64,000 nt of DNA from Apostichopus japonicus (Eukaryota > Echinodermata > Holothuroidea > Aspidochirotida > Stichopodidae). The position numbers and the translations under genes are program-made. Under the pieces are notes generated by a model. The model did no database searches and was not told where the DNA came from. It worked only from the letters and a program-made list of their open reading frames with translations. The stretch's first letter is position 1. Each line of letters begins with the position of its first letter. Shown piece after piece: positions 34,733 through 58,537 of this stretch. Where the stretch lies: NCBI RefSeq assembly GCF_037975245.1, contig NC_092572.1, positions 6,523,501 through 6,587,500 on the forward strand, written 5' to 3'.

Positions 34733-37700
34733 TGAGTTATATTCAATACATTCGGAGAGGCTTATGAGAAGTGAACCAGTCGCCTTGTGATCTTAATATA
34801 GACTTTGCAGATGATAAGAGTCTATATGATAAGAACACTCATATAATAATCAAGTTTGCAAATTCCCTCATAGAGACGAGTGATATTTTCCGTTTAGTCT
34901 TGTAGGAAGAATACTGTTTTCCAAGTTATACCTAATACTTGAATGTTGTAAACACTCCACTTAACTTATGATTGTTCGTTGACCTAAAATTCGGCTTATT
35001 CGGATAAATGGTTAAGTCATTTCAACAAATTTAAATCCATTCTTTATAAGTGAAAATGGAATCCAAAGACAGAGCAATAACTACATTTGCAGTTGAAGAT
35101 AATAAGAATATAAATAAAGACACAGAAATAATCCCGTGTGAAACAACCAATAAGATAACTCTCCAGCAGTTTCTCAAGCATTTCCTGCTTCGAGTACTTT
35201 CTTTTTGATATGAAAAACTCTTTGCCATAGATATACATGGCTCTCTTGTTAAGAGGAAGTACAGGGCAAGAACAAAGATTGGGATTGGAATTCGCAGTTA
35301 AACGGAGTTATAAGGCAAAAACATCTTTGACAAGAGTTATAAAGACAACATTTTCACAGGATCGGGAAGAAATATGATTGATTTTAGAGAATAGCATTAA
35401 AGTCAAACTATCTATGATAGCAACTTTCACACGACACGGGCAATAAAAACTGAGAATGTTTTTTTTTTTTACGAAAATGTTACATAATAAGCACAATGAT
35501 GCACAACTATTCAGTCATCCCGATAAGGTAAGGAATGCAACAACAATTTTTCATAGGGCAAAACAGAAAAAGAACATACTACTTTAGTTGCTTTTTTTAT
35601 TATAATAAGTCATAATCAAAAAGGTCAATGTGTAACACAGTGTTGTCACAACTCGCAATAACTTGTGAGATTATAAAGTTACCAACATCACATATTTAAT
35701 GACGTGTTTCTAATCAGTTGAACATGGAAGTGTAAACTAGTGAAATCAAGATGAAGCCTTATCATTTCAATTGTTAACAACCAAGAAATCAGCAGGGAAT
35801 GTAATGTTATGCATTGCAATGTAATGTAGAACAATTAACATTCCTGTTCTTCGTTTATCATAAACATTCTCTTTGGAAATGTGTGTATCGAACAGTATTT
35901 GGTGTGAATAAATGTGAATGTAATTTTTTGACCTCATTTTGTCAAAGGAATTACACATATCATCTTCCTAGAAACGATAAATCTTCGCAATGTGAGGTAA
36001 AACCTGAAGCGGTGAAACAAACATGTGGATAATTCCCTTATTATGACTTAACCTGGGCCAATTAAAATATCTTTACAACATTCTAAACTTTTAGTTTATT
36101 TGCATATATTTGACATCCTATCAGGCGCGAGTAGACAACAGAGATGTGACCATAAGTAAACCTGATGGCTCAATATCAAATTGTTCTTTTAACGAATTTG
36201 CTATTCGTTGAAAATATAACAATTTTCTTCTACAATAATTGATTACTTTGGGACTGGTGTCATAATTCAGTTTGACTCGTGCTCAGACGCTAATAGGTTT
36301 CTTCTAAAACAGTAACATGACAGTTAAAGATCAGTGATATGTTTGGCGAAAACATAATTCGAAGTGACATCACGATTACCAGCTTTGTCGTTTCATTTGA
36401 TACAACCGATAAATCGGCAAGGATAGTATTTGTAAAACAATTTTCATTCCCACTGTTAATTTACCATAACTATTATATTAATAATTGACATCCTATCATT
36501 TGAAAATATCCAGGCTGCAGGTAAGTTGACTCTCTCAAATAAATTAGTGTAAGGAATATCATGCAACGTGAATTGAAAAACCGGATACTCAACTGGTTTC
36601 GTCATTCCTTGTCACTTTTCGTATGTAAATATAATGTAAAACTGTCAAAAGGATAACGTCGGACTATTTCTGAATTCACATGGGTAGTAACGGTCTTTTA
36701 AATTATCCAGAGCAGCTTATATTGCGTCATACCTACCTTTTTCAACTCCAAATGACCTGTACATTGCCATACAATTATTAATTCATCAACAGAAACTCTT
36801 TAGTTTTCCTGGTTTCATGAGAAGACAAATTTAATTTCGGTTCTCTTCGGTGGAAGTAAAGAGCAAATGGAATTAAATTTCAGTTTAAGTTGCAGGTAAG
36901 CCTTAACCAATTGATACCAATTTGAAATGTGTCGCAAATGAGATCATTGTCATACCTCAACAAAGACTTGTGAGAATAGAACTTGAAGTAATTAGAAGTT
37001 CAAACCGAAATTTAAATCATACCTGACGTAGTTGAATGCTTTCTAATGTAAATATCCAATGGGTCATCTGTGGCAGGGTTGATTGTTTACGAGTGTAAAC
37101 AAGAGATCATTTGATCGCAAGATTTCTTTACTCCTCGTTCTTTTTCATTTCTTTTGTTGCGATTCATTGAGAATGTATAGAAAAACTTTCATCTTTCACA
37201 GTAAAAAACTGTCATATTTCAGTTTTATTCATGCTAGAACGCTGAAACGAATCTTCACGATTTCATTTAATCAGATTACAACCTATAAATATTAAAGCTA
37301 ACTATCTTGTTTCAGCATTATCCATCTATTATTCTGTAAATTTCATGTTTCAATTACTGTGAGATGTGAAATTCAGGAATTTCATAAGAACACCACATTA
37401 TTGCCATAAGATGCCAGTATCATTTTCATTTTCAAAATTAGATGTTTGGATAACGCAAAATTCATTCATTATTTATATGAAAAACTTTTTTACATTTAAT
37501 TTAAAATATCAATGACAAAATATCCCTCTGGCTCTTTTATACAATCTGATTTGGTCAAATTGTAGCCATCTGGACCTCTTTCATAGGACAAAAATATGAG
37601 AATCCCGCCCAAACAACAAATAGCTCTACCAACTTTCGATCACCAAAACATCAGAAAACAATCTCGATGATGTCTTTCTAACTAGGATTTATCATACACA

Positions 37701-40700
37701 AAAGAAAAAGTAACTCCGGCTCCTTACATCATAAGGCTGACTAGATTATTATGCTTCGTGATGCTGGATTATGCAATATATGTTGCAGAAACCGCTGAAT
37801 TAGTCACTTTCATTTTCATTTCCCATGTTGCTTGACACTCAAATACCATTGCATGTAAAGATATTAGATAATTTGATGATCATGCTATGCTCTTACATCT
37901 ATATCTCTTTTTTCCCATCCTCTGGAAATGTACCTATTTCATTTCATCAGGTTCACTTCACTATGATATTACATCTGCTGCAAAAATGTTAACATAAATG
38001 GCTGTTGTTTTAGAATCGGCAACCTAGTGTCATTCAGCTTATCATCTACAATTGATATCAATGTGCGTTTAGTTTCGCTTAATTTTTCCTGCAGAGTGCA
38101 CTGAAGTAATCAGTTGAAGGAACAAGATTTATCACTAATAAAACACAATACTTCTTTAGAATGTCCAAATTAACGTTCCGCATACTAATACGTATAACAA
38201 AACAATGGATATTGCCAAAGTTTCGGCTGGCCTTGAGATTTATCCAAATGTCTGTAGTGATATTTAAACTTTTTAAGAGCTTTCCAACATCCATAGTTTG
38301 AGCTATCGTCACTGCATTCCGGGCATCAAATTTGAGGGGTTTGCAATTGATATAGTTCATGTTGAAATCATCATGCAAGCTCCTGGATCTCACGCCTGAA
38401 TGTTAGCCGCCCGCTGCCTTAAAGAGTGCAATTAACGTTTTTTTTTCTAGTGAGATAAATGTATAATATTTGTAACAAACTGAATTTAATGAGAATACAC
38501 ACTACTTCCTCTCCCCCCCCAAGCCTATCCCCACCGCCTTACATGTTGATTGCAAATCTGACCACATTATACGTATCAAGAAAAGACAATATTGGATTAG
38601 CACTTACACCTCAATAAAGATTGTATAGCTACTGTTAGCAGAACTACTATCACAACAATACTTAAACACGTTACAATTTTTATGTTTTATTTAACGTCAT
38701 GAAAAACAAAAACGTTTGATTTTTTTTTGATAAAGTTCAATTGAAGAGCGCCATCTGTCTACAAAGCAAATGAAAAAAAAACGAACAAAAGGGTATTTCA
38801 ACGAGAGACGGTTATTCGGGAACGTAGCTTTGCCGATTTCCACGATTCATAAGACAGGCGATGAAAGAGAGACAAATCAAATAAGAAAGGAAGAAGGGAA
38901 CGGTAGGTATCAAACTTAAGAAGAGAATAACGAGATGGGACCACAACAAAATAATGGACTTATAAGGGAAAAGGGTTAAAAATTGGACGGGTACGCACCG
39001 AACGGGTACTTGAGCCTTTGGAATTGTTGTGGGCCTCGTGGAACTCATGTTGCTATTCATTTCCGAATGATCGACAACAGTGATATATTCAAAGGTCATC
39101 CAAAGTACATTTTCTTTTCTAGGGTTGCTCGTTCTGTATTGTTCGTATATTTACTTTGTTCTCGGCCCACCGTGTCTATGTCACTTCGGCATAGAGAGAA
39201 AGTCGGCCTTACAAATAATGTATTCTATATATCTATCTTCGTGTTAGGAAAATGTTTTTTCGATGGAAAGTCAAAGTCTAAAGCATGGATAGAACACGTA
39301 GCAAGCATGTTGTCTTATTTTGAAAATATGCGATTAGATGTGTAAGTTCAAATTTTTAACACTTGTTTTAATATATATATATATATGACCCAAACGCGTT
39401 TTTTTTTTCCGGACCCTCTTTTAGACTCTATACATGTCTCCATACACGTCTTTTGATGTGATTTTGTTTTGTCTGTGTCTCTTTCTCGATTCTAAGTTTT
39501 GAATAGTCGCAGGTTTTTCTTGCCTTTCTTATGGAGTTCAAATTTACTGTTATGTTTCCAGCATCAGTTTGACTGAAGAAATATGTAACACACGCCATGT
39601 TCGTAAAACAAGGAAATAAATGAGATGCTTGTATATTCAGAAACACGAAGTCTCCTTTATTTATGGGCTGGTCAATTGTTAATGAAACTCGTGTACCTGA
39701 AAATCAGGAAGCGAAACTACTTTTTGTTTTAAGTTATATGAAAGAGAAAATTGTCCATAATCAGTTGTTGCCATGAATTAATTTATGACTCTGATTGAAG
39801 TACAATTGCTTTATGTTCCTGTTAATCATGTATTTAAACAAATAAAACACTCTAAGAACATTTTTTTGTATCACGCGTCGAAGGTCGGTTGTCAATGAAT
39901 GGAGCGGTTGATGCCATTCTAGCAAATTGAATATGAAACTTGTTTATTCGTAAGTGATGTCACAGTGTTAGAACAGTGTCATTTATTCAAAAGTGTAAGC
40001 GACATCTGAACCTGATTGATATTGTACACTTGATTGTAAACTGTACACTGGAGTGTACTCTGTGTACAGGATACACTGCACACTGTACACAAAGTACACT
40101 GTTCGCATTGTTCACTGAAGCACTGTGCACTCAAGTGTACATATTGTACCCTTAATGAAGGTGTCTTAAGGCTTATGTATATGTAAATGTTTGAACTAAG
40201 AAAAACCTAATATGACGTTTTGACGGACCTTATATAGTTTGTCTCAGCAGGGAAAGATTGCAGGTACAACACATCCACACCGTACACGAACATCCATGTC
40301 TTAACAGTGTCGATGGTATTTTCCATCGTATATCTCCCCTCGACCTCTTTTCACAAACATGTATCATATTCATCCCTAATCAATTGGATTTAAAACTTCT
40401 GTCATTGTTATTTTGTATCTCCCCTCTCGCTCTCACTCCTTTCAGGCTCTCTACAAAGTTTTTCTCCAGCAGCCCGTTCATCATTTGGTACCTCCGATAC
40501 CTTACCATAGCAACGGTTTTAATTGTGGATATTATTGTTTCTGAGTTGAGAGTCTTTGGGGCAATATTTGATAAGGTCAACAATTCATACATGTTCTTCG
40601 AATTTAGTAGGAAGCTGCTCTGGGCTATGAACACCTACCTTGAGGTCAAATATCAGGGGGAAAATATGGATTGTGAATACAAGAGCAAACATTGTTTATA

Positions 40701-42086
40701 CTGTAACATCCTCAAGTTAGTTATGATTTAAATACATTATCATATTGAATACGAGGGCCAAACCTCAAACGGCATAGGGGAAATGATGTTCTGTGGATTT
40801 ATTAATAGTCCGAATTCACTATGATGCATCCATATGCTACTATGCGGCTCAATTTTCATGATTTTTAAAATAACATCTTGTTTCAATTGTTTCTGTCAAT
40901 GATTGATTGATTTTGATTGATGTGTATCCAGGATAAGCCAGAGTATTTTCTTTTCGACTGAATAGCTCTTGAACAGATTACGCATTAATAATAAGTAAAA
41001 CAAAAATGTTTCATTTCGGTCTGTATAAACACTTTGCAACAAAAGCAGCTGTTAAGCCTCACACCATTATGGACTGGTAAAAATGCTGACATTTATTGAT
41101 CGTCTCTCAATTAATAAATTCGGTTTTACTTTTATTGAAGCTTACTAACGTAATCTAACTTGATATTAACCAGCTTACTCGGACGATTGCCTCTCAATTG
41201 TCAAATGATCGAGAGAACCCCAATAGAACTTTTTAGCCGATATATCATAACTTGTGACAAGAAAACAATGTCATATTAATTGTTGTCTTCAAATGGCGGA
41301 ATCTTGATTGATGGACTTTCTGCTCTAACTGACAGCAATACAATGAGTGAATGTTCAGTAGTCAGTATAAGCTTAAATGAACGCTTGATAACAATATTAT
41401 GTCAATTTTCTTATTTAAATAACAACATAGCTCTTCATTGCGGAAATTATCACAGTAATTATATAAGCAACTTTCAGCAGTAGGTATAAACTGAAATGAG
41501 CGGTTGATGCCATTTCTAGCAAATTGAATATGAAACTTGTTTATTCCTTAGTGATATCACAGTGTTAGAACAGTGTTATTTATTCAAAAGTGTAAGCAAC
41601 ATCTGAAGTTGTTTTCCAATAGCCTTTGTTGGCTGTTATGTATAATATTCAGACTAACGTTCAAGTGTGATTTTTTCTACAACTGACGCATGTATTTTTG
41701 GCATAACTTTCATGCTCAATTAATTTGACCTTGCAAAATAATTTATTCAGTCATGATGATAACTGTAAATCATCGGTACATTTTTATTTGAACTTTACGA
41801 ATCGAAAACGAGAGGCTTAAAAAAACTGACAACGCCTTTATTTTTGATAACGCCTTTGTGCAAGAAAGCAATGCCTTGTACTCATCCAAGTGCGCATGCG
41901 TAGTTATGACTGTTCGGTAAAGCTTTTCGATCAAATGTTTGAAGTAGTGTTTCGCGATCGTCACATTGTTGCAACAGTATGGAGAAGTCCGTCGAGTCAA
42001 AATCATGTACATTCAAAGGAGTGATGCAATACATGACGAGGTGTAAGAGCGGAACGAAACTAAACACAATCAAAAGCAAAGCTAAA
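34733..42086. repeat. Upstream part of duplicated unit 2
   Basis: This matches 427-7294 of unit 1, with unit-specific indels. It includes a GTAC-rich cluster at 40015-40150. It carries a roughly 115-bp block at 39896-40010 that duplicates 41497-41610 and replaces sequence that units 1 and 3 share. The 157-codon frame at 40258-40731 is broken in unit 3 by an extra 10 bases and truncated in unit 1, so I do not call it a gene. Confidence 0.8.
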
Positions 42087-53906
<11,820 letters not shown>

Positions 53907-54053
53907 CGTTATTCTGGGATTTTGTCACGAAAGAAGAGAGCTTTGTATTTAAAAAAAAATGATAAACAGTGCAAATGTTAAGTGTACTTTTAGGTCCTTC
54001 TTTTAATCTTATCACTGGACTTCAATCAATCTTACTTTATATCTACCAAGCAA

Positions 54054-54059
54054 AATAAA
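54054..54059 (+). terminator. Candidate poly(A) signal for gene C
   Basis: AATAAA lies 148 bases beyond the gene C stop, a reasonable distance for a short 3' UTR. Confidence 0.45.
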
Positions 54060-57000
54060 AGCATGTTATTTCCCGTACACCTAACTATACATAGGAACAT
54101 TTTAGGACTGCGCCCTGGCTCCCTGAGCACCGCCAATTTACTCCTCCTTTCGGATCTTCCCAAAGAAAAATGCGGTTCACATCCGTCCCGCACAAAGGTA
54201 GGGAAGAGTGGGCAGGTCATTAAAAAAAATGTGAGTTTCGCCAATAGTCAGAGAACCTCGTCAAGTGGTACGAAAATTCAGAAAGTGAGGTATTATGTGA
54301 AACACCGAATATCTACCAACTATAGCTAAGTGTAGCATACATAATAATAAGACCAAGACCCTTCGACTCACCCTTGCATATACCAAAGGATCCCATACAA
54401 TGAGGACCTAGGAAGATACATGGCCTCTAAGATTGAGTGCTCGTATGCTTTGTCCCCTTGCATCGTGGGGTTGAATCAGATGTACCAAACATCTTGATAC
54501 AGTATCCTTAGAAGCTGGTGAGTGAGGTGCGGCTGGGAGTATGAGTATATAATGTTTAGTCCTCTCAATGTACCAAGTGCTGTGATTGTGCACCATAGAC
54601 CGTCCTCTCTAATATTTTGGAATAGAAAACGTCCCCACACACGAAGTCCAGCGACTGGTTCTTTGGCAAGAATGTAGTTTCCGGAATCAGACGAACCCTG
54701 GGCATCAAAGCGCATGTGACCCTCCGCAACGAAGATCGCATGGGACTTCTTTCTCTGGCTGATGCTGCTGTTAATAAGAACACGGTCTTGTTCGTAATGT
54801 GTCGTAAAGTTAACCTCACGCTGGAATGTTTCAAAGATTATAATAATCATGAAATTCATAAAATTAAATAAGAATAATCTCATCAAGCTAGACATGAACC
54901 ATTGAGGAAAATCAAAACTATTTTATTGTATAGAGAACTAACCATGTAAGACTTCTTTAGATTATGACATATTTAAGATATACATTAAATTACACTGTAT
55001 TGTACCTGCATTCAAGCTACATGGGACATCCTTTTCCTAAGGAAATTTTGTTGACAAACTATTGATAGGATATTTTTTTTCGGTTTATATCTATAAAAAG
55101 GGATTTTTGCGGTAGGAACAAGACTTGTATAAAAGTGCACAGTCCTTACATTGATGTTAATCGTGAGTTGTTTTACTATTATTATCAGAAGCAATTATGT
55201 TATAATATATTCATATTATCATGAAATATATTATCTAAAGTTAGACAGTTTATGTTTATTTCTTATCATTATCTTATCATGTTTATTTCTTATCATTTAA
55301 AGACATTACCAGAAGTTTTACATGCTGAAAACATGAAGGGATCAATATGACGAATATAATTTGTAGAACATTCTATTTTACTCTGTTTATGCTTACCATG
55401 ACAATTACCTTAAAAAATCTTTAGTAACGCAAAATCTGCTTAATATGGTATGCACGTAGTTGTCAAAAAGGTGACATTTAATTGGCATTGTCAATATTAT
55501 TTTCCTCAATGATTCTGCATTACATAGGTACATGTACATATGTTGTCAAATTAAATACATGAAACACCATTAACGATCCTCAAGTCAATCCGTACTTTTG
55601 AATCACAAAGTAATAAGCGACGTAAGAGTTAATTTCCAGGTTAGACAGATTAATACACGTTTCCAATATTTACAGGACCTAGTTGCCACAAAATACCGAT
55701 ATTAATTTATTTCTCAATTTTTTTAACGGTTAAAAAACTCGTGCCCGCTAGATACCTTCTTCATTCTTACTGTACAGTGCAGCTTTTGACAAAAAAAAAA
55801 AAAACTCACAATAAATTTCGTTTAAAACATTAACTTAACAAAAAGGTGTATTTTATCATTTGTGAAAAATCTACTTTGTATCGATATCCCTAACTCCCAG
55901 GTACTATTATATTTTCAGAAAATATTTTTTTCTGCATTTAAAGTTCGATTAACACGGTGCTCCAAATAAAAAAGTGACTCGTATTATTGTAAATGGGTCT
56001 TTCCTAGAACCAGTGCTTTGTAGGGGTGGGTAATGGGATGAATAATACACGACACCCCTGGTACCAGCATAACTTACTAAGTAAGCAGTAGAGTTGGGAG
56101 AGGTAGAACTCCTACGCAGGAAACCAGATGCTTGCAGGGACGTTAAAGTACCAAATCAGAGTGAGAAAATAACCACTTGGTGTCAAGTCCCTCTATGATA
56201 CAAAAGTCCGGCATGTGCAGATATTCCTTCAAAAGTAAAACATGAAGACCTTACACAGGATGCAATATGCTTTTTGACATATTTGCCATTATCTTATATA
56301 TTAATATTTGCATTTATGAGGGAAGATCTTTCCATGAAAGAAAGTAGAACCAACAGGAACTACATGCATTTATAGAGAAACCTCATCAGCTGGAAGCTTT
56401 GTAACATTGGTACATGGAATCGAACTAAAATGCCATGTCGTTGAATAAGAAAGATACTTGAAAACGATTCCACGTCATTACACACGATTTGAAGAAATGA
56501 TATGGTAAATGACAATATATGCAATCCAAAACAAAAACAGAGGTTATCATCATTGTGTTGGGTAAATTCATCACTAAAAATAGCACATTTTTTAGTGAAA
56601 AATACAAAAATTAAATATTTTGACACTTTTAAGTTGACCTAACTCCACAAGACAATATTTTTGTAGCCTATTTTTTTATTTTCCTGTTCTATGGGTTAGA
56701 CTCTATAGGCATCTGTAATAGAAAGGTACTAGAATGTGTAATTACTGAGAAATGAGACCTCAAAAGTCAAGAAAATGCCAAAATGTCATGGTGGCGACAA
56801 ATTGCGGGATTTCAGATAATTTTAAATCAGCCGATTGTAAAGCAATGCAACTAAAATTTTCAGAATATGCTTATTTTATGGTGGTCCACTCATACAATAA
56901 ATTTGGGATTTTTTCAAAGATGTCGAACTACAACATACCCCAAAATTTGGTGATTTGATAAGGAATGACCCCATTATCTTTTGAGGAGCTATAAATGTTG

Positions 57001-57199
57001 TTTTCATCCTAGTGCTGTTTCAGTTGATGATTTTGCATGACCTTGGTGATATCTGGAGGACGGAATCATTTCGTTTAAAATTATACCTAGAGATAAAATG
57101 TTACACCAGGTAGTCACTGCAGACTGGACTATTTTCTCATCTCAAGACATGTTAGTTTGGCAGGTACAGGTAACCTCCTTCCCACGGGTTTGCACTCAT
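54060..57199. other. Intergenic region after gene C
   Basis: Apart from the minus-strand open frame at 54476-54820 I recognise nothing. The open frames at 56360-56626 and 56752-56958 look like chance. Confidence 0.4.
54476..54820 (-). CDS. Possible exon of an unknown minus-strand gene
   Basis: On the minus strand a cattccag acceptor (just above 54820) is followed by an open frame to the stop at 54476-54478. The composition is richer in GC than its surroundings. It reads REVNFTTHYEQDRVLINSS and later SHAIFVAEGHMRFDAQGSS and VAGLRVWGRFLFQN. A possible donor (g|gtacat) would end the exon at 54574. I do not recognise the product and found no further exons, so it may be an exon of a neighbouring gene or a decayed element. 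Confidence 0.3.
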   Translation of the reverse strand, partial: REVNFTTHYEQDRVLINSSISQRKKSHAIFVAEGHMRFDAQGSSDSGNYILAKEPVAGLRVWGRFLFQNIREDGLWCTITALGTLRGLNIIYSYSQPHLTHQLLRILYQDVWYI

Positions 57200-57209
57200 A
57201 CCATTCACT

Positions 57210-58525
57210 GATTTGTCTATCAATGTCCACCCAAGCAGTTAGCAGGGGTCCATGTTACTGTAAAATTTAACAATTCTCTGTTGAATGACTCGGAGATTAT
57301 TTCTCTAGTTAATGAGCTTATCCGTAATGAACGAGAGAAGAACAATTCGCATGACACTGTCGGTGGGAAATATTGATGTTTAATATTCGTTGAAGTAATA
57401 TGAGATTTCTCCAAAAAAAAAGAGATAGAGAGAGGCGATCTAAAAAGCATGAACGCATTCAGAAAACAGCAACAGAAACTATATAGCGAAGGGTCCGCAA
57501 GCGCAAGCTCAGAAAGAACTTCTGTTATATTATGATTATAAGCCAAGAAGCACCATCATTACATCCCGTGCAAGGCGGGTGGAAGGAGAAATTAATTTCA
57601 AATCCTTTTTTTTACATCTTGAAAAAAATAAGTCACTGAATGGAATGCTAAAAGTTTAGGAGAGCAATATTATATACGTCAACAGACAAGAATGGTATTC
57701 TCGGCGTTCTATACCTTATAGGGATGCAATCCGAATCCTTTTTGTCGAAAGGCTACCAGACCAGAATATTAACGATATCAATTTACAGTCTTGTGAAGGC
57801 AAACTTATCTTAGATGAATGCTACCAAGCTTTAACGGCAATAAGCATAGACAAAGCTCTAGTCAGTAAAGATCTCTTCGTTGCCGTTTATAAGACTTTTA
57901 AGAATTCATTCGGAAAGCTGGTATTAGGATCACTAACTTGCGGGTATCGTAAAGGGTATCTCTTAACAGAACAGACAAGAGGTATTGTGCTTCTATCTTA
58001 AAAATTCATAAGACTGCCACCTCTCTACAAAATTATTATCTATCACGCTCTTAAATACGGCTTCAAAATGTATGCAAAGGTGTCAACTTCTAGATTAAAA
58101 CGTACCATCCATCCCTTTGGCCCGCATCATACCACTTTTTTTCCAGACATTCATTTGAGAGAATATTAGATTCGTTTTAGACCTTGTAAAGTATTGTTCG
58201 CATACGATAATACGGGTTTTCTGTTCCTATTGGATTTTGATAAGTTTAGCTTTGGCACTATCTAAAACTTTGATAACATGTTCTGCAACAAGTATAATAC
58301 TTGTATCTGTAATAATGGTTATTTGACTGATTTTCTGCCCCCTTCAACGGGATGAGAGGGGGATGTCAGGGCTGTCAATTAAGTCATTATCTATTCATTC
58401 TGGTTGCAGAGGTGCTGGCTATAGAAAAGTCCGTGATCATAATATTATTTTAACATTACCATTACACATGGAACAGCTCAGATACTTGGGATTTCTTTCA
58501 CCGATGATGGCAAGTACTTTTTTCC
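57210..58525 (+). mobile_element. Decayed L1-like LINE (linker and reverse transcriptase)
   Basis: Across several frames I read the L1-type order: KFNNSLLNDSEIISLVNELI, then IITSRARRVEGE with FFLHLEK, then LDECYQALTAISIDKALVSK with YKTFKNSFG and TRGIVLLS, then LFLLDFDKFSFGT and NNGYLTDFL. Many stops and indels separate them, so it is long dead. It ends where unit 3 begins. Confidence 0.7.
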
Positions 58526-58537
58526 GACTGAATTATC

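Noticed and set aside
40258-40731. 157-codon frame as a conserved small gene
   Set aside because: In unit 3 it is split by a 10-base insertion and in unit 1 most of it is deleted; differences between units 2 and 3 in the best stretch are mainly replacements.
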